Of a DNA stretch of 64,000 nt, positions 21,582 to 33,216 are shown in pieces. The notes beneath the pieces are model-generated. The model saw only the letters and a list, made by a program, of their open reading frames with translations, had not been told where the DNA came from and did not search any database. Both the position numbers and the translations under genes were made by a program. Source of the stretch: Aedes albopictus (Eukaryota; Arthropoda; Insecta; Diptera; Culicidae); contig NC_085138.1 in the NCBI RefSeq assembly GCF_035046485.1, forward strand, positions 364,253,238-364,317,237, given 5' to 3'. Position 1 is the stretch's first letter, and each line of letters opens with the position of its first letter.

Positions 21582-22487
21582 TTATGAGACGCACGCCATA
21601 CGAGAGTGCTTAGGGGGTAATAATTTGAAAAGCCACGAACTTCCATTGCCTTGATCCTTATTCAACAGCGTCTTAGGTACCTGTTTGTATATCTCTAGAC
21701 TCTCAGCAACGTCCAATTTCCAAGGTGAAGCTACATTTCGCAAAATCTGAATATCCTCTGAAGTTACAGGGTGACCCTCCTCAAAGACATGTTCAGCAAC
21801 TTTCGACCTGAAATCGTATTCCAAACCTCTACTCACTGTCCTCTGCGCCTTTCCTACTTCCGCCATATGTTCCATGAATCTAACCTCCAAAGACCGTTTT
21901 GTTTGACCAACGTAGACCTTATCACAATGGGAGCAACTGATTTTGTAAACGCCAGCCTTGTTAAGGGTGTAAACCGGATCCTTTGTAGAGCCTAAGGAAG
22001 TCTTCAACTGATTGCTTCTGCTAGAAAATACTAAATCGATCCCGAAATTTCTGAGCCTAGAACGTAAACTATTAGTGATGTGTTGATCGAAGGGGACTGA
22101 TACTCGCTTCAAAGATTCTGAAATAGGGGTAAGAGTTGTTAGGGAACCTCGATATCGCAACCTCTCCTTGTTGTCGATGATGGCCTGAACTGTCCTCTCC
22201 TTACATCCGTTGATTTTCGCTGTTTTGAATATATGAGTGAGTTCCTTATTCTTCCCGTCATCGCTTAGAGGTAGAGTCTGCATTCGGTGAACCATGTGGT
22301 GAAAAGCTGCCATCTTATGTTGGAAGGAGTGATTCGACGAATAGGGGATGACACGCATGGTATTGGTAGGTTTCCTGTAAATCTCGAATTCGAACGATGA
22401 ACTGTCTTCCCTCTTAACTAATAGATCCAAAAATGGAAGTTTTCCCTCCTTTTCTTCCTCGTGAGTGAACCTGATATCCTTATGCAC
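21582..22487 (-). pseudogene. Penelope-like element: RT C-terminus and GIY-YIG endonuclease
   Basis: A 301-codon open frame. Residues about 1-60 are the RT thumb region (LPFLDLLVKRED, then YRKPT), a typical Penelope signature. Residues 179-181 GVY and 192-194 YVG, with KISCSHC between, form the GIY-YIG core, followed by R203 and EH at 206-207, the conserved Arg and Glu/His positions. Penelope enzymes use this nuclease to nick the target DNA. The endonuclease half appears intact, but the frame is cut from the RT upstream by the snapback repeat at 22465-22536, so no full protein can be made. Confidence 0.85.
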
Positions 22488-22536
22488 ATTGTTGATTAGA
22501 GGTCATCAACAATGTGCATAAGGATATCAGGTTCAC
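22465..22536. repeat. 31-bp perfect snapback inverted repeat in the Penelope RT
   Basis: 22465-22495 (GTGAACCTGATATCCTTATG...) and 22506-22536 are exact inverse complements with a 10-nt loop. One copy is the native coding sequence and the other is an inverted duplicate placed just upstream on the coding strand, breaking the frame after the YVDD region. Confidence 0.9.
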
Positions 22537-22542
22537 AGAACC

Positions 22543-23059
22543 TTAGATAAAGCTTCCCGTTTGAGGACACTGAAAATATCGTCGACGTACCTCCACCATT
22601 TCTCCGGAAGTAAACCTTGCTCCTTTAGCTTGGTTTCTTAATTTGCCATGAAAAGCTCGCATAGAAATGGGAATAGGGGATTTCCCATGGGGGCACCTTT
22701 GGTCTGCTTGTAGAACGGAGTCCACGGAATTGGAATTAATTCTCATCCATGCACAGTCTAGCTAAACGTAAATAAGTCCTAACTTTTCCTTTCCAAGCTG
22801 CGTCAGACTTTTGGAATAGTAACCAATCCTCGAGAAGGTTAAGAGCATCCTTCACAGGGACACTTGGGAATAGTGCTGCGACGTCGAAAGAAACCATAAT
22901 CTCGTCCTCCTCGATGGTTCCTGATTCCAACAACTTTTGGGTGAACTCCTGAGTGTTTTTGACCGAACTGGTGGGGAAGGGTTTTGGCATACTCTGGAAC
23001 TCTTTGACTAACCCTTTAGCCAATTTGTGGGATCCTTCAGCTGAAATAATCTCTCGCAT
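22543..23059 (-). pseudogene. Penelope-like element: RT palm fragments
   Basis: The 107-codon frame (23059-22736) holds RT motif A as MVSFDVAALFPSVPV, preceded by LESGTIEEDE. The following CMDEN ends at a stop. The next motifs, a KGAPMG-type block and YVDD, are readable only by changing frame between 22740 and 22580 (MVEV-side fragment at 22746-22543). The upstream N-terminus before MREIISAEGS is absent. It has lost function. Confidence 0.75.
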
Positions 23060-23241
23060 CTCTTCAAGAGATGATTAAGATTAAGTTACCTATTATTTTT
23101 ACCTAAGATGTATAAAACGTGTAGAATGCGATGGATTTCTTTTATTTGTAGGGATTTCTCAATATAACAGAGTATTTTTGGCAGGTACGTAGGTACACAC
23201 AACTGGTAAAATCACTAAGGTAACTTAATTTGTCAACATAT

Positions 23242-23624
23242 ACAGGGGATAGACAAAATGATCGGGACAGGCAAAATTTTCACTTTTCAAAAAGTGTTCA
23301 ACTAGCTGTAACTTTTCGAAAAGTGCATCCAATATTCTCAAATTTTTACTGTAAGTTCCTCAACTAGATGTGTATCAGTGGTCCAAAATTGGAAAAGATC
23401 GGGCCATTCTCCACGAAGTTATAAACATTCTTGAAAAAGGTAAAATTATCCGATAGCCAACTTTGAGCTGTTATATCTCCGGATTCAATGAACCGATTGA
23501 AATGAAATTTTGACCATTTATGACTTATATATTAAGCTTTTTTTTGTTGGAGAGTTATAACTACTGCGCCCAATAAATAGAACTTTTGTAGTAACACGGA
23601 AGAAAATTGTAACGATTAGATTAT
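23242..23624. mobile_element. DNA-element end beginning TACAGGGGATAGAC
   Basis: The phrase ACAGGGGATAGACAAAATG with AAAATGATCGGGACAGGC, then A/T-rich non-coding DNA, looks like one end of a Tc1/mariner-type or related element. A related start lies at 21172. The other end was not found. Confidence 0.4.
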
Positions 23625-23679
23625 TTGTTCTTGAACATTTCTCAAATAAAGGAGAACGTGCCTCTGGAGCCGACCTACA

Positions 23680-24015
23680 ATGAACCATGTAGCTTACGAA
23701 TGGCATGTGCTTTGAACGATCTTCGACAGTATGAAGGAGAACGGTGTAAGGTGATGAAGGATGAACCACGAGCTTGTTGCACCTACGGCGCACCCAGCAT
23801 CCAGAAGCCGAAAGGATACAGTGGGCTGGGCATATTACAGGAATGCCGGACAACATCCCGGCAGAGTTGGTGTTCCCTTGTTATCATGTTGGCACAACAA
23901 GACGATGAGCGCATAGTGCATGATGGGCGCACCAGGTAGAGCGTGATCTGGCAAGGATGGAGACGTGACCGAGGATGGAGACCGTCAGCCAAAATCGAGT
24001 ATTGAGGCGTACTAT
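23680..24015 (+). pseudogene. RTE-clade retrotransposon 3' fragment
   Basis: The 3' end of an RTE RT frame is readable with several shifts: the ERCKVMKDEPRA block, CTYGAPSIQKPKG and MLAQQDDERIVHDGRTR. It corresponds block by block to 53610-53900 of the better copy (RRMNHELAALYGEPSIQKV, LAQEDVERREHDGLTR). It is 5'-truncated to a few hundred bases, as is common for LINE copies. Confidence 0.75.
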
Positions 24016-26329
24016 TAATGTTAACTGTTAGCCCACTTATCTAAAGATATTGTATGAACGAAGAAATGAGGATTTATTCTGTTAAGATTACCAGCATAAA
24101 TAATTCATGATTACTCGCCTTGACTAGAGACAAAGTTAGGAACAGCGACTACAGTAGCCCAACTATGAAATGCCTTATTGGCTTCATGATGGTTGCAAAA
24201 GCTACTTATCTACATATTTTTTACGAGAAGCCTTGTTGAGCACGGAAGCTCCGGGAAGGCAAGCAACGGAAGCTACGCCCCTTCCGTGGACGAGCGCAAT
24301 TATTCGTTCGTTCATGCACTTGGTGGTATGATTTGTGATTTTCGCTTGTCTAGAGCTCTAAATTACTACTTGAAGGTTCGTCTTTGTTTGTTCCTATGGT
24401 GTTGAAGTGTATGGACTCGACAAAAACGGTATAAAGCACGAGTTTTCGGATTATTCCATTTTCTGCATCGCACCGATGGAAGCATACTCAAAGATTGCAC
24501 CTGTTTAATGTGAGCAGTAGTGTCTTGTCTTGCCTTGCACTCACTAAGGCGAATGGATCAGTCGATGCAGTTGGCTTTGCTGTTCATCATGGGGTCTGAC
24601 TGGAATATATTTATAAACACCGGAATGCATAATGAACAAGTGTCACCGATTGGATCTTTTTGCGTGTTTTGTGGAAAGACTCCCAGGACATGGATGATGA
24701 CAGATAGCATAAAGGAACGATGCGTGCCCCGTCTTAAGTTATGCTTATGTACAAATTGTGACACATGTAGACGTAGAGTTTTGTTAGCACTTTAAACGAC
24801 GATAAACGGTGTCGATAATGAAGGGTAATGCAAGAACGGTTTGTCGTTAATAATGTCTAATTATGTTCTGTCCTGTAATTTTTAATCAATTTGCGATGCT
24901 GATATCTTATCGCAATGTGTATAAAGGACATACCTATATCATTTCATTTGCAGTTTTTTTTTTTGGCTCACGGTCTATTAAACTAATGACGTTCTACCTA
25001 TAGTTATTCTTCCGAGGCTTTGACATTTGGTGTGTCTTCCTTAGGAGGTAAATACTACACACTTTTTTGAGCTTTTTGTAGAATTTTCAAGTACAGGCTT
25101 CAGGAGAAGTCTGTCAGCCACAGACGAAATATATCTATCTGTTCGAAGATAAGCACAGTAGTGAAATAAAAAGACATTTGCTCGTCCCTACTAGTTTTTT
25201 GAAAAGTCATTTATTTATTTATTTTTTGCATAAGTAAAGCAAAAGTGAAGTTTAAAAAAAAAAGAAATATTGCAACGTTATCAACTAGCCTTTTCAGCCC
25301 AATGAATTTTACAGATCTCCCGAGTTTTGCACTAGGAAATTCAAGTGAAATACCTCTCCTCCCCCATTCATGCAATAACGAATAACCCCCTATTGTAAAA
25401 ATTCGCATTTCCTTCCCGAGGTAGTCCGAATTACCCATTGAAAAATGGGACGCCCTCAATAGTAGGAGCACGAAAGGCGAACAAACTCAAACACCGAAAC
25501 TGAACCGACGCATAATTATCTCCCGGGAGCTCACACACACGTTCCGTATTTTTGCCCAATGAAATGCGATCGCTATCTCCGAATGTGGCGTAGAACAAAA
25601 CCCCACAACAAAAAAAAACTAGCATACAATTTGCGCGTCCGAAAAGGCATAAATCAAGCCGGGCAGTTGGTGGAACAAGTAGCTTTTAGGACCACCACCA
25701 CCAGCCAGCCAGCAAAAGCACCAACAAATGATCAAACACAAACGGTGGGGATTGCGAATTGTTCGAGCATACGTAAATTTTTCTGCCATGTTGTAGGTTA
25801 CGCTGCTCTCTCTTCATCGTCCATCCATCTACCACAGCGCGCGAAAAGTCCCGGCTGAGAGGCATTCCCATCCAGGCGGAGAAATTCGAGCTGAACAATG
25901 GGAATTTCAGGTCGAGCAATAACCTGGACGAACGCCATATGCTTGACGGGTTCGTCATAATTAAATTGTTTCGGTTTGTTAGGCAGAGAGTTTATTTTTT
26001 TTTTTGCTCCGGGGCAAGCTGTTTCGGTTTTTGATCTGCTGTAAGTGATCCGGGAAAGATTTATGCGATGGGGTCAGGTCAACTGCCGTGCCGGTTCGAT
26101 CCGGAGAGAAGATTCAGGTCATGAAATTCAATTGAAGCGAAGAGAAGTAAAAATGGCATACCTACGTTGACTTTTAATAATTGAATACTGGTCGCGGTTG
26201 ATCCTGAAGGACTTGTGAATGAGAATAGCTCTTCTCTAAAGCGGATCAGATTAATTTTAACTAAATCGGACGATGCGCAGTATTTTTCAACTTTTCTTGC
26301 TTACCACTTACATTACTTTCAGTCCTGAG
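24016..26329. other. Unassigned, low-repeat sequence
   Basis: About 2.3 kb with no recognised element ends, coding domains or structural RNAs. Small frames (24193-24405, 24520-24795, 25559-25858 and minus 25471-25211) lack known domains. It could be unique host DNA, intronic or intergenic. Short poly-T and T/A-rich runs occur near 24953, 25200 and 25995. Confidence 0.4.
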
Positions 26330-28080
26330 CACCCACGGGAGTGCAGAGGGCCGAATTGAAAGATCTCCATCCAGGGCGATGGCCCGCCTTGACCTGTGGC
26401 TAGGTCAAATTTCTATCGACTTGCTTTATTTCGTTGTTGAGGCTCATGGCTCTAGGGGTGCCTCTACTGTGATATCCTCCTTCTTGGTTCCAGTCTACCC
26501 GAGCAGGAACGGATAACTGACACATAACTACAGCATACCAAAGTCAGGTATCATACTAAGATAAGGTACATATTGGTTGGCTAGCCTGCCCGAGCAGGAG
26601 AAAATATCTGAAGAATACCAAACTCAGGTATGGAAAACCGAATACCTACAACCTGAATGAGGTATTAAGTAGCCCTGCATAAGAGGTAAAATACCTAAAA
26701 TAATAACAGGTGTGTATTCTGTGCTTAACACGTGAATAGTGACATCAGGTATGGCAATACCTAAATAATAATCGGCGATTTTTCCATACAAATATTGATT
26801 TTTCCATAACTGAATAATACCTCAAGCAGTCCTCAACACCAAACCAATAACTCGTTGAGGTATTCTGTCAATATCTACAAAATACCAAAATAAGTTATTT
26901 CCAATACCTGGATAACCGACCAATACCTTGTCTTGGTATGATACCTGACTTTGGTATGCTGCAGTTATGTGTCAGTTATTCGTTCCTGCTCGGGTGGTAT
27001 GGAAAATAACCATTTTTGGTATTGTGTAGGTATTTACCAAATACCTCAACGAATTATTGGTTTGGTGTTAAGGACTGGTCGAGGTTTTATTCAATTATGG
27101 AAAAATCACATATGGACATAATGCCGATTATTATTTAGGTATTGCCATACTTGATGTCATTATTCACGTGTTTTTCACAGAATACACACCAGTAATTATT
27201 TGAGGTATTTTACCACTTATGCAGGGCTACTTAATACCTCATTCAGGTTGTAGGTATCCGGTTTTTCATACCTCTGAGTTTGGTATTCTTCAGCTATTTT
27301 CTCCTGCTTGGGTAACGCTTGCTTGCAGATTTCGTTTCCGCCCCTGCGTAAAGTGTGGCCGACCCATATCCACTTCCGCTCCAGAATTTCTGTCGCTATC
27401 AGCTTCTGGTGACATCGACAAAGGAGCTCCACGTTGGAGATCCAATTGTGAGGCCACCATGCACGAACTATATACCGCAGGCATTTATGAATGAAGACCT
27501 GCAGCCGTTGAGTGTTCTCCACTGATACACACCAAGTTTCATTGGCATATAGCAGCACAGATTTCACGTTCGAGTTGAACACCACCATCGGCTGCCATTT
27601 CTCTATCAAGATATTGGAAGCTTTCAACATTCTCCTCTGCTTTCTAGTTACCGTAAAGCTGAAAGTTCAATCCATGTTTACATCCAACGATTTGGTCTTG
27701 TTGACGTTGATGGTAACAGCTGCCGCCGAGGAGCGATCGGCAAGATCATCAAGCTTAATCTGCATATCAGAGCGCCGTTGAACTAAAAGAGCTTCGTCAT
27801 CAGTTAGTTCGAAATCATTTAGGTACTTCATGGTAATAGACTGCCACAGCAACTCAGGATTTGGTTCACGATCAATCGCACCTACGCACCTCGTCGATTA
27901 CAATGAGGAACAGTAGCGGTGATAGTATATATCCTTGCCTTCAGGGATGGAATTCCGCACTGAAAATGTGCACAGTCCAGCTTATTTTCATATCAAAACC
28001 GCGCATACTTGCACACACACTGAGGAGCATGCCATCCCTGCTTGCCTCCAGCAACGACCGGGATGGGATCGGACAAGGCA
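26330..28080 (-). pseudogene. RTE-like non-LTR retrotransposon remnant, lineage different from JAM1-like copies
   Basis: On the minus strand the RT runs from about 28060 to 26330. Near 27850-27670, LNDFELTDDEALL and RRSDMQIKLDDLADRSSAA appear, with the RT motif as F-E-L-T-D-D. Then comes KSVLLYANETW (27580) and CLRYIVRAWWPHNWIS followed by RKWIWVGHTLRR (27430-27370). The tail, interrupted by the composite MITE at 26498-27312, continues at 26495 with DWNQEGGYHSRG and ends near 26330 with GHRPGWRSFNSALCTPVGAQD. There are internal deletions (between 27667 and 27630), stops and frame changes. It is 5'-truncated. A CR1-like LINE lies immediately upstream on the same strand. Confidence 0.75.
26498..27312. 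mobile_element. Composite of two interleaved CCCRAGCAGG-ended MITEs, TA target duplication
   Basis: The outer left end is CCCGAGCAGGAACGG and the outer right end is the inverse of CCCAAGCAGGAG, with TA on both sides (26496-26497, 27313-27314). Removing the insert and one TA rejoins the RTE codons Q-A-L and D-W-N, so the whole 815 bp went in as a unit or was built in place. Inside are two pairs of inverted arms: A (26498-26588 with 26905-26994) and B (26589-26904 with about 26996-27312). Their order is A, B, A-inverse, B-inverse, that is interleaved instead of nested. Confidence 0.85.
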
Positions 28081-28084
28081 CCGT

Positions 28085-29400
28085 TTTTTTTGTTATAATG
28101 TCAACAGGTTAAAACATCTCAATGACAAATCTTAATCAACTACAAACAAAAAAAAAACAATCATTTTACATTAAACAGATAGTAAACGCAAAAAATTGTC
28201 TCGTATCTTAGCTCTACTTAAATGGAAATCAAAACTAGAAAAACAAACAACAAATACCCGACACATACTCCTAACAGGTTCGTTCATCCCATAGTTTGTC
28301 GAAGATCTAATAATGCGCAGAAAATCACTAGAACTAAGAGCGCGCCTTCTGATGTCCACGTTCAGTTGATTCAGCAGTTCCGGACAATCAATGTTTGATG
28401 TAAGTAGATCACTTACGAAACAGGCCTTCGCAACATCTCGGCGAACACTCAAAAGGTCAAGATGGATTAGCTTGCAGCGGTCCACGTAGCTCGGAAGATT
28501 GACGGGGTCATTCCACTGGAGATTACGTAGAGCATACCGAATAAATTATCGCTGGACACTTTCTATTCTCCGTATTCCATTCTGGTAAAACGGGGCCCAA
28601 ACTACAGCTGAGTACTCCAAGGTCGAACGTACTAAGGCGCAGTACATTGCTTTCAGACAGTAGATATCTCGAATTTTTTTGCCAAATTGAAAAATGAATC
28701 CCAATTGCGATGATGCTTTCGATACTATATACGATACGTGTTCCTTGTATGTCAATTTAGAATCTAGGATAACTCCTAGATCCTTAACTGAGTTTTCTCG
28801 CTGAACTGAGGCGCCGGCCAAGACATAATCGTGAATATATATTGATCGTTTCCGACCGAAGGAGATGACAGAGCATTTCGAAGGGTTTAGAACCATTCGG
28901 TTGCGGTCACACCACGCTGCAAATACTTCCAGTTGCTGTTGCAGATGTTCAGCATCTTAAGGCTTAGTGATAACGTAAAACAGTTTGAGGTCGTCTGTGA
29001 AATACTTTTTCTCGCATTTTAAAATGAAGTTCAAGTCGTTCATGTATAGCAAGAAGAGAAATGGCCCAAGGTGACTTCCTTGCGGTACTCCGGAGGTTAC
29101 ACGAAACAATGACGAACGGTGGTCTCCAATCATCACTTGCATAGACCGTCCGGTTAGGTAAGAGCGTAGCCAAACAAGAAGATTGCCGCAAATTCCCAAT
29201 CGGTCAAACTTTGCTAAAGCAATTTCGTGGTCCATTTTGTCGAAGGCCGCAGACAGATCCGAGTAAATGGCATTAACCGTTGTGCAGTACTTTGCACGAA
29301 AAGCCCTGCACTGTGCTTCAATGAGGCCGATGATTTTCTCAGGGACACCCTTGGGCCTGAGGGCATCCCACATGTACTGAACTTATCTCCCTTAGTGTTA
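28085..29400 (-). pseudogene. CR1-like (T1/Q-type) LINE reverse transcriptase, 5'-truncated
   Basis: On the minus strand the RT reads YSDLSAAFDKMDH (motif A, near 29260), GVPQGSHLGPFLF (29090), YFTDDLKLF (motif C, 29005; the usual YADD is FTDD), then MVLNPSKCSVISF and LGVILDSKLTYKEHV (28890-28760). The thumb region STLEYSAVVWAPF leads into a stop near 28545. The C-terminus continues to 28171, followed by a 3' untranslated end with poly-A-like tracts (28140-28160). At least one frame change lies between 28957 and 28896 and one stop at 28545. CR1-clade assignment is from motif style. Jockey-group relatives are the alternative. Confidence 0.7.
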
Positions 29401-30017
29401 TTGAACATAAGTTTAATTTTTCCATTAAAGGGTAAGCCCCACTCCCAAATTTTTAAATGTAAACTTGTATCGACTAGAAAGTATCAGTTACGTCAATGCA
29501 ATGCAAATTAATATTTGCATCTTCAAAATCACGAGGCTAATTTTTAAAAAGAGAGGCCTTAAATGATGAGACATAATTTACCAGTATTCAGAAAACACAT
29601 AGGGTATATGTACCATAACTTGGCCTAATATACAAGCCGTTTTGACAATTTTGACCATAACTCGTGAATTAATAGCACTAGAAATGATATGTTGACCCTA
29701 TCACGCACTCTAGACAATACATGTTTCACCACTTGGAAGTAAACTAACGTAAATATTCAAGAACTTGCTTAATTGCGTTGAAAAGATTCGATGCTATGGT
29801 ATTCAATGTTAGTGTATGGTACAAACATTGGGCTATTAGTGGATACAACGTTGGCCTATTGCTTTCCAAGCGCTAGAACCACTTTCTCTCATTTTTTCAA
29901 TATTTCTGTTGGAGTATTGTCACTGTTTGTTCACTAATCTTACTAACAAATTACATTTTCGGAGCCAAATTTTCACAAAACTATAAATAAATCACTTAAA
30001 ATACAGTTATTGCATAA
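29401..30017. other. Unassigned sequence
   Basis: No domain or terminal repeat recognised. A/T-rich, probably old repeat DNA. Confidence 0.35.
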
Positions 30018-30254
30018 TTCTGGAGCAACATTTGAAAAGGGCCCAAGAGGTCTTGTGTCTTTTTTCGAAAACGCTCCGTAGGGCATAACAGCAGCCCGCC
30101 CGCGCAAATGAACACCGTTATGCGAAAGATCGATGTTCGATCTATCTGATAACGGTCTTAGTTTGTGTGAATAAGCTGATGGGGGCTCAGGAGCGACGTG
30201 TGAAGTCATTGTTTACCAATGCTTGTATGCCCTTTTCAAATGTTGCTCCAGAAT
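30018..30254. mobile_element. Short MITE with about 25-bp inverted ends
   Basis: ATTCTGGAGCAACATTTGAA (from 30018) with AAGGG is exactly inverted at 30230-30254 (CCCTTTTCAAATGTTGCTCC...). The interior has ACCGTTATGC and a GATCGATGTTCGATC palindrome. No target duplication was clear. Confidence 0.65.
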
Positions 30255-30578
30255 TTAGCAACGAAAACAACACAACCCAATTATTGTGTTATATGTTTAC
30301 GGTTACCGCACACAAAATCTTTCTTCCTGTTCGTTCTTTCTGTTTTTTTTTATGCTAGCAATGTTTTTGGCGTCACTTAATTGATGAGCCAAGATTTGTG
30401 TGCATAGTGAAAAAAAATGTCCTCAATATTCGGCCCACATTTAATTTGTAAAATAGTAATAATTCGTTGAAAACAAATATACAAGTTCAAAAAAGAGTCT
30501 TTGATCGTTGTATCAAATGTTCAGTTATCGAAAAGTCAAATCGAAATGTCCCAGAATTATGCCATTTATGATCATGTG
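30255..30578. other. Unassigned spacer
   Basis: A/T-rich sequence between two MITEs, with no recognised feature. Confidence 0.35.
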
Positions 30579-30580
30579 TA

Positions 30581-30695
30581 CAGTCATTGCACAATTATGA
30601 GTCACTCTGTCACAATTATTAGTCAGTCAGTTTACCATGCAATTTAAATGGAACTGACCCATAATTGTGGGTGACCCATGATTGTGCTATGACTG
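30581..30695. mobile_element. 115-bp pogo-like MITE with TA target duplication
   Basis: It begins CAGTCATTGCACAATTATGA and ends TCATGGGTCACCC-inverse sequence ATTGTGCTATGACTG. TA flanks both sides (30579-30580, 30696-30697). CAGTCAT termini with TA duplication fit the pogo/Tc1-mariner group. It abuts the start of the RTE copy. Confidence 0.75.
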
Positions 30696-30699
30696 TATA

Positions 30700-32970
30700 T
30701 ACAACTTTGCTGCCGCCAGGGGGATGGCCATACTTTGCACGCAAGGATATCCGCAAGCACACCTGGAGACACCCAAACGGCGAGACTTGCAACCAAATCG
30801 ACCATGTGCTGGTAGATGGCCGACATTTCTCGGACGTAATGGATGTTAGAAGTTTTCGAGGTCCCAACATCGACTCAGATCACTATCTCGTAGTTAGTAA
30901 GATTCGAGCTCGGTTATCAACCGTGTCGGACTCTAGGAAACGGCGATCGATGCGTTTCCAACATCCAGCGGTTTTCAGCAGACGGTACGGTAGCTGACTA
31001 CAGGCCCGTGCACAGAAGTGGTGCCAAGGGAGGGGTTTTTGCCAATTTCGGCAAAAGGCGGAGGGGCGCCTAGTGTATGAAGCATCGGTAACGGGAGGGG
31101 TTTAATCCCCAAACCCCCCCCCCCCTTTTTGTGCACGGGTTTGGCTGACTATCACCAGAAGCTGGACGAGCGGATAAGTGAGATCAACGGGAGCGATAAT
31201 CTCAACACACTGTGGGAGCAGAGTGGGAGCGATATAGGGAAGCAAGAGAAGCCGAAAAACGAATCCACCGCAAAAAGAAAAAAGATCACGAGGAAAATGT
31301 GATTGCTCAGGCGCAAGAGAGTATGCAACAGAATGATATGCGGGGATTTTACGAAACTGTCAATGGCGTGCGGAGAAAAAGAGTGCCTTCCCTTCAACGA
31401 CCGTAATGGAAACTTGCTGACAGACAAGACAATGGTGGCTGCCAGGTGGAGAGAGAGGACTGAAGAACAACAAGGGTGCTGGGAAGGACGAACTCCCGGC
31501 CGAGCTTCTCAAGCACGGTAGTGAGCAGCTATATCAACTCTTACACCGTATTATATTGAAAATATGGGAGGAGGAAGAACTGCCTGCTAGTTGGTTGAAT
31601 GGTCTCATTTGCCCTCTTTTCAAGAAAGGGCATCGACTGGAGTGCGCGAATTACAGAGGAATAACACTCCTCAATTCAGCGTACAACATTTTGTCCGGAG
31701 TTCTGTTCCACAGGCTGAGGCCGATTGAGGAGTCCTTCGTCGGCGAATATCAAGCAGGATTTCGTGAGGGCCGATCAACGACGGACCAGATGTTCACCCT
31801 GCGGCAGATTCTCGATGAATTTCGAGAGTACAACTTGCAGACCCATCATCTGTTTATATTTCAAGGTGGCGTACGATTCAGTGAAGAGAAACGAGTTACG
31901 GCAGATTATGATCGAACATGGTTTTCCGGCGAAGCTGATAAGACTGATTCGTGTGACGCTTGACGGATCGAAATCAAGTGTACGGGTTGCGGATGAAATT
32001 TCGTCATCGTTCGTAACCTTCGACGGACTGAAACAGGGCGATGCTCTTTCGAACTTACTGTTCAACATAGCACTGGAAGGAGCGATAAGGAGAGCTGGTG
32101 TGCACAGGAGCGGAACCATTGTCACAAAGTCGCATATGCTCCTGGGCTTCGCGGACGATATCGACATCATCGGAATCGACCATCGGGCCGTGGAAGAGGC
32201 GTTCGTACCTTTTAAGAGGGAGACTACGAGGATTGGACTTACGATCAACACCACAAATACTAAGTACATGATTGCTGGTGTTCAACGTCGGTCCGGCCGA
32301 GGTGACGAAGTGGTGCTAGGTGGGGAAAAGTTTGAAATTGTGGATGAATTTGTTTATCCTGGTACTCTAGTGACGTGCGATAATGATGTTACCTGCGAGG
32401 TGCAAAAACCGATTGCGGCTGCAAATCGGGCCTTTTTCGGTCTGCAAAACCTGCTGAGGTCCCGCAGGCTGCAAACGAAGACAAAACTCGCGTTGTACAA
32501 GTCTCTGATTCTCCCGGTCGCTTTATACGGTCATGAAACGTGGACGTTAAAAGAAATTGATCGGAGAGCCTTTGCAGTCTTCGAACGTATAGTGCTGTGA
32601 ACAATACTCGGCGGTAAACTGGAGGACGGCATCTGGCGGCGTCGCATGAACTACGAATTGTACCAGGTATATAAAGAGATGGATATAGTGAAGCGAATAC
32701 AACACGGCAGGCTGCGGTGGGCTGGACACGTAGCTCGTATGCCGGAGGAACGACAAGCTAAAATTATATTCAGCAGAAAACCAGGAAGGGGTCGTCGGCT
32801 TCGTGAGAGGCCGCGCACACGTTGGCTTTTTGCAGTTGAGGAGGACCTAAGGACTCTAAACGTTCAGGGCGACTGAAAGCGATTGGCCCAGGACTGAGGC
32901 CAGTGGAGGGATTCTTCATTCGGCGTAGACTCACCGCTACGAGTTGTAGCCCATCAAGTATCAAATAAGT
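30700..32970 (+). pseudogene. RTE-clade (JAM1-like) retrotransposon, endonuclease C-terminus to 3' end
   Basis: Order: endonuclease C-terminus (30740-30930; KHTWRHPNGETCNQIDHV, then SDHYLVV, the D-H catalytic pair), linker with RREAEKRIHRKKKKDH-like text (31230-31290), RT start WEEEELPASWLNGL (31563), ANYRGITLLN (31650), AGFREGRSTTDQMF (31757), motif A split by a frameshift near 31860 (KVAYDSV), motif B GLKQGDALSNLLFN (32030) and motif C GFADDIDIIG (32148). The thumb YGHETWTLKE lies at 32528, a stop at 32598, and the tail GRLRWAGHVARMPEE at 32710. An internal deletion or shift near 31450 and the inserted hAT MITE (31001-31143) complete the decay. The catalytic ADD is intact. Confidence 0.85.
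31001..31143. mobile_element. 143-bp hAT-type MITE with 8-bp target duplication
   Basis: The ends CAGGCCCGTGCACAG and TTGTGCACGGGTTTG are inverted. GCTGACTA is duplicated at 30993-31000 and 31144-31151. Excising it restores the RTE codons V-A-D-Y-H-Q-K. The interior has G-rich and C-rich tracts plus GGCGCCTAGTGTATGAAGCA, shared in inverse with the copy at 35682-35816. Confidence 0.9.
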
Positions 32971-33216
32971 ATATACTACCCACTAAGCCGAAGAATCATG
33001 GCGTCTAAAAAGTCTAAACAATGTAACATTTTCATTCCATGTTAATGTTCTAAAGTGCTAAAATTGAAACGAAATGTTACAGTTGTTTGTCGCATATCTT
33101 TCCCGATATCCAGTTATGCGTGTTTGTTTGAGCTTTTTTGTTTACGTTAAGGTAGGGCGAACGAGGGGACAATGCCAACGAAGCATCCCGATACCCTATC
33201 ATTTGTTATTTATGGT
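32971..33216. other. Unassigned spacer
   Basis: Follows the RTE 3' region. No recognised tail repeat or other feature. Confidence 0.35.

Larger units (their letters stand above)
21295..23140 (-). mobile_element. Penelope-like retroelement, 5'-truncated and decayed
   Basis: The minus strand encodes, in order, a Penelope-type reverse transcriptase (23059 to about 22543) and a GIY-YIG endonuclease (22487-21582). A 59-bp sequence (21390-21448, ATCCATCGCATTCTACACG...) recurs inverted at 23078-23136 on the other side of the coding region. Terminal repeats in partly inverted arrangement are known for Penelope-like elements. The RT is interrupted by stops, a frame change and a 31-bp snapback duplication, so the element is inactive. 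The N-terminal half is missing. The 3' limit near 21295 is approximate. Confidence 0.8.

Noticed and set aside
24016..26329. Host gene exons
   Set aside because: The sequence looks unique, but no frame showed a known domain or credible exon boundaries, so I did not call a gene.
31775..32269. 164-codon minus-strand frame
   Set aside because: Antisense shadow of the RTE reverse transcriptase on the plus strand.
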